A stretch of 64,000 nt of DNA, from assembly GCF_012935695.1 (NCBI RefSeq), contig NZ_CP052859.1, positions 2,273,001 to 2,337,000 of the forward strand, given 5' to 3'. The translations under genes were made by a program, and so were the position numbers. Positions 62,913 through 64,000 of this stretch are shown in pieces. This DNA comes from Pseudomonas sp. ADAK18 (lineage in GTDB: Bacteria > Pseudomonadota > Gammaproteobacteria > Pseudomonadales > Pseudomonadaceae). Each line of letters starts with the position of its first letter. The stretch's first letter is position 1. The notes beneath the pieces are model-generated. The model ran no database searches, was not told the DNA's origin, and saw only the letters and a list, made by a program, of their open reading frames with translations.

Positions 62913-63737
62913 TCAGGGAGCGTCTTGCGCGCGTGCACGCAGGGAAATTTGTTTGACGTAGGCCTTGGGCGACAGGCCAGTGTGCTGACGAAAGCAGCTG
63001 TAGAAGGCCGACAGGGAATTGAAACCGGCGGCAAAGGCCAGCTCATCGATGCGAATCGGCGGCAGGGCCTTATCCAGCGTCGTAAGCAAATGCTGCAAAC
63101 GCGCCTGGTTGACGTAGCGGTAAAAGCTCTGCCCCAGCACCTGATTTAACAGGTAGGAAATCTGGTTGCGGCTGTAACCACACTCCTTGGCCACCTGTTG
63201 GAGGTCCAGCTCCGGGTCCAAATAGGGTTGCTGGCGCTGGAAGTACTGCTGCAAGTCGTTGGCCAGGTAACTCAACTGCTGGGGCGACAGGCCCAGACGG
63301 CTGACGGTTGGGCGCAGCGCCTGGGAGCGCGTGCGGCTGGTGGGTTGCTCATGTACCAGTGATGCATATTCATTGACCCGCCAGATCAAGCCATCGCGCA
63401 CGGTGATCGCTTCACTGGTGCGAAACGACACCAGGCCCTGACTGCCCCGCAGCGTAATGCGGTATTGAATGAACGCGGTGTCGCCGTCGACACGGATGCG
63501 ATCACTGTGCTCAATGGCTTCGTCGGGGCCGCGGGGCATGCTGGCGTGCAGGTATTCGCGCAGCTCATCGAAGCCCACGACGCGGTTCTGGAAGAAGTCG
63601 TGGTACTGGATAGCCGGGTGGTAGTACGCCATTACGCCTTCCAGGTCCCGGCGCTTCCAGCAAAGATGATGGCGCAGGACGATCTCGCCGGTAGCCTGGG
63701 ATTGGTGGGAATCATCGTCTGGGGCGATGTCGGGCAT
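62913..63737 (-). CDS. AraC-family regulator with N-terminal NTF2/SnoaL-like domain (274 aa)
   Basis: The C-terminal AraC domain has QVAKECGYSRNQISYLLN and the second helix-turn-helix DELAFAAGFNSLSAFYSCFRQHTGLSPKAYV. The first 120 residues look like an SnoaL/NTF2 fold (RDLEGVMAYYHPAIQYHDFF, FDELREYLHAS, VDGDTAFIQYRIT), an unusual ligand-binding partner for this family. ATG at 63737 is chosen; a longer frame to 63875 is less likely. It is 48 bases upstream of the oxidase gene and likely regulates it. Confidence 0.75.
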   Translation of the reverse strand: MPDIAPDDDSHQSQATGEIVLRHHLCWKRRDLEGVMAYYHPAIQYHDFFQNRVVGFDELREYLHASMPRGPDEAIEHSDRIRVDGDTAFIQYRITLRGSQGLVSFRTSEAITVRDGLIWRVNEYASLVHEQPTSRTRSQALRPTVSRLGLSPQQLSYLANDLQQYFQRQQPYLDPELDLQQVAKECGYSRNQISYLLNQVLGQSFYRYVNQARLQHLLTTLDKALPPIRIDELAFAAGFNSLSAFYSCFRQHTGLSPKAYVKQISLRARAQDAP

Positions 63738-63994
63738 AAAACGCTCTGAGGCTGGCAAACGTCGGAGCTTGCCGAACTTTTCCAAGGGCTTCAATGGCCA
63801 ATTGATGGTTCTGACTAATGGCCTATTGCCCAAAGTTCTGTGGGATATGACGCACATCAAATTAATGGATGACAACCGCCGAACGGAGCTAAAAAACTAC
63901 CCATGGTGTTGCGAACGAATGCTATTTTTATGATTCGACGGCCAAGACCAGTGACGGTCATGGCACCCCTGCCGCGAGCTAAAGGAAGCGCTCA

Positions 63995-64000
63995 ATGAAC
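63995..64000 (+). CDS. Start of the next gene (2 codons visible)
   Basis: ATGAAC at the window edge follows AAAGGAAGCGCTCA, a good ribosome-binding site, so a plus-strand gene divergent from the AraC gene probably begins here. No more can be said. The 63738-63994 gap shows no other gene. Confidence 0.4.

Overview
The window reads as chromosome of a Pseudomonas fluorescens-group bacterium. It is GC-rich and carries an intact aprX-inh-aprDEF-prtAB-lipA exoenzyme locus, the FAN1/DinG-type repair pair, typical Pseudomonas ABC operons and many interspersed REP/REPIN hairpins. These are family-level identifications made by reading translations; no database search was run.

Left end (1-4950) is accessory DNA. 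It opens with the 3' end of a pyrrolnitrin cluster: the last 92 codons of prnC, a complete prnD (Rieske N-oxygenase with all Rieske and mononuclear-iron ligands), and a prnF flavin reductase cut off after about 47 codons. The prnF stub runs, with an ATGA overlap, into a CPA2-type cation/proton antiporter. Next comes a second, complete flavin reductase with broken reading frames on both sides, in a segment bounded by a 15-bp direct repeat, and then a lone PIN-like protein. From about 5 kb the core-like chromosome begins: RidA, the U32-family rRNA hydroxylase RlhA, a LysR regulator and a succinate-semialdehyde-type dehydrogenase. A PLD-fold protein of unknown role follows.

11.3-25.9 kb carries two transport operons. 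The first is an Rbs-type sugar importer with a LacI repressor and xylulokinase, preceded by two perfect LacI-type palindromes. The second is an amino-acid-type importer whose ATPase is fused to the C-terminus of a PLP aminotransferase, plus an EamA exporter. A divergent TetR gene and an M14 deacylase probably belong to the same regulon, because the same TGAAC-N4-GTTCA operator lies at both promoters. Three small or hypothetical proteins follow.

26.3-40.3 kb: an ATP-grasp/alpha-E pair; an SnoaL-like protein; a periplasmic methionine-sulfoxide repair operon (msrB-dipZ-msrA) divergent from a two-component system; an epoxide-hydrolase-like enzyme; FAN1 nuclease with a DinG/XPD helicase; and a small lipoprotein.

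40.4-55.9 kb is the secreted protease/lipase locus on the minus strand: aprX, inh, the type I secretion genes aprDEF, two autotransporter subtilases (prtA, prtB) and the RTX lipase lipA. An RsmA/RsmE-type site overlaps the aprX ribosome-binding site.

56-64 kb: a P1-family peptidase with an APC permease and LuxR regulator, a truncated RAYT transposase, and an amine-catabolism-like set (PotF-like binding protein, cupin, PuuB-like oxidase, AraC regulator with an NTF2-like domain).

The most unusual items are the aminotransferase-ABC fusion; a MITE-like element present twice in opposite orientation, with terminal inverted repeats, flanking direct repeats and a REP-like hairpin, whose ends now supply the C-termini of neighbouring genes; the rearranged prn 3' end with a candidate replacement reductase; and the Msr repair operon paired with its own two-component system.
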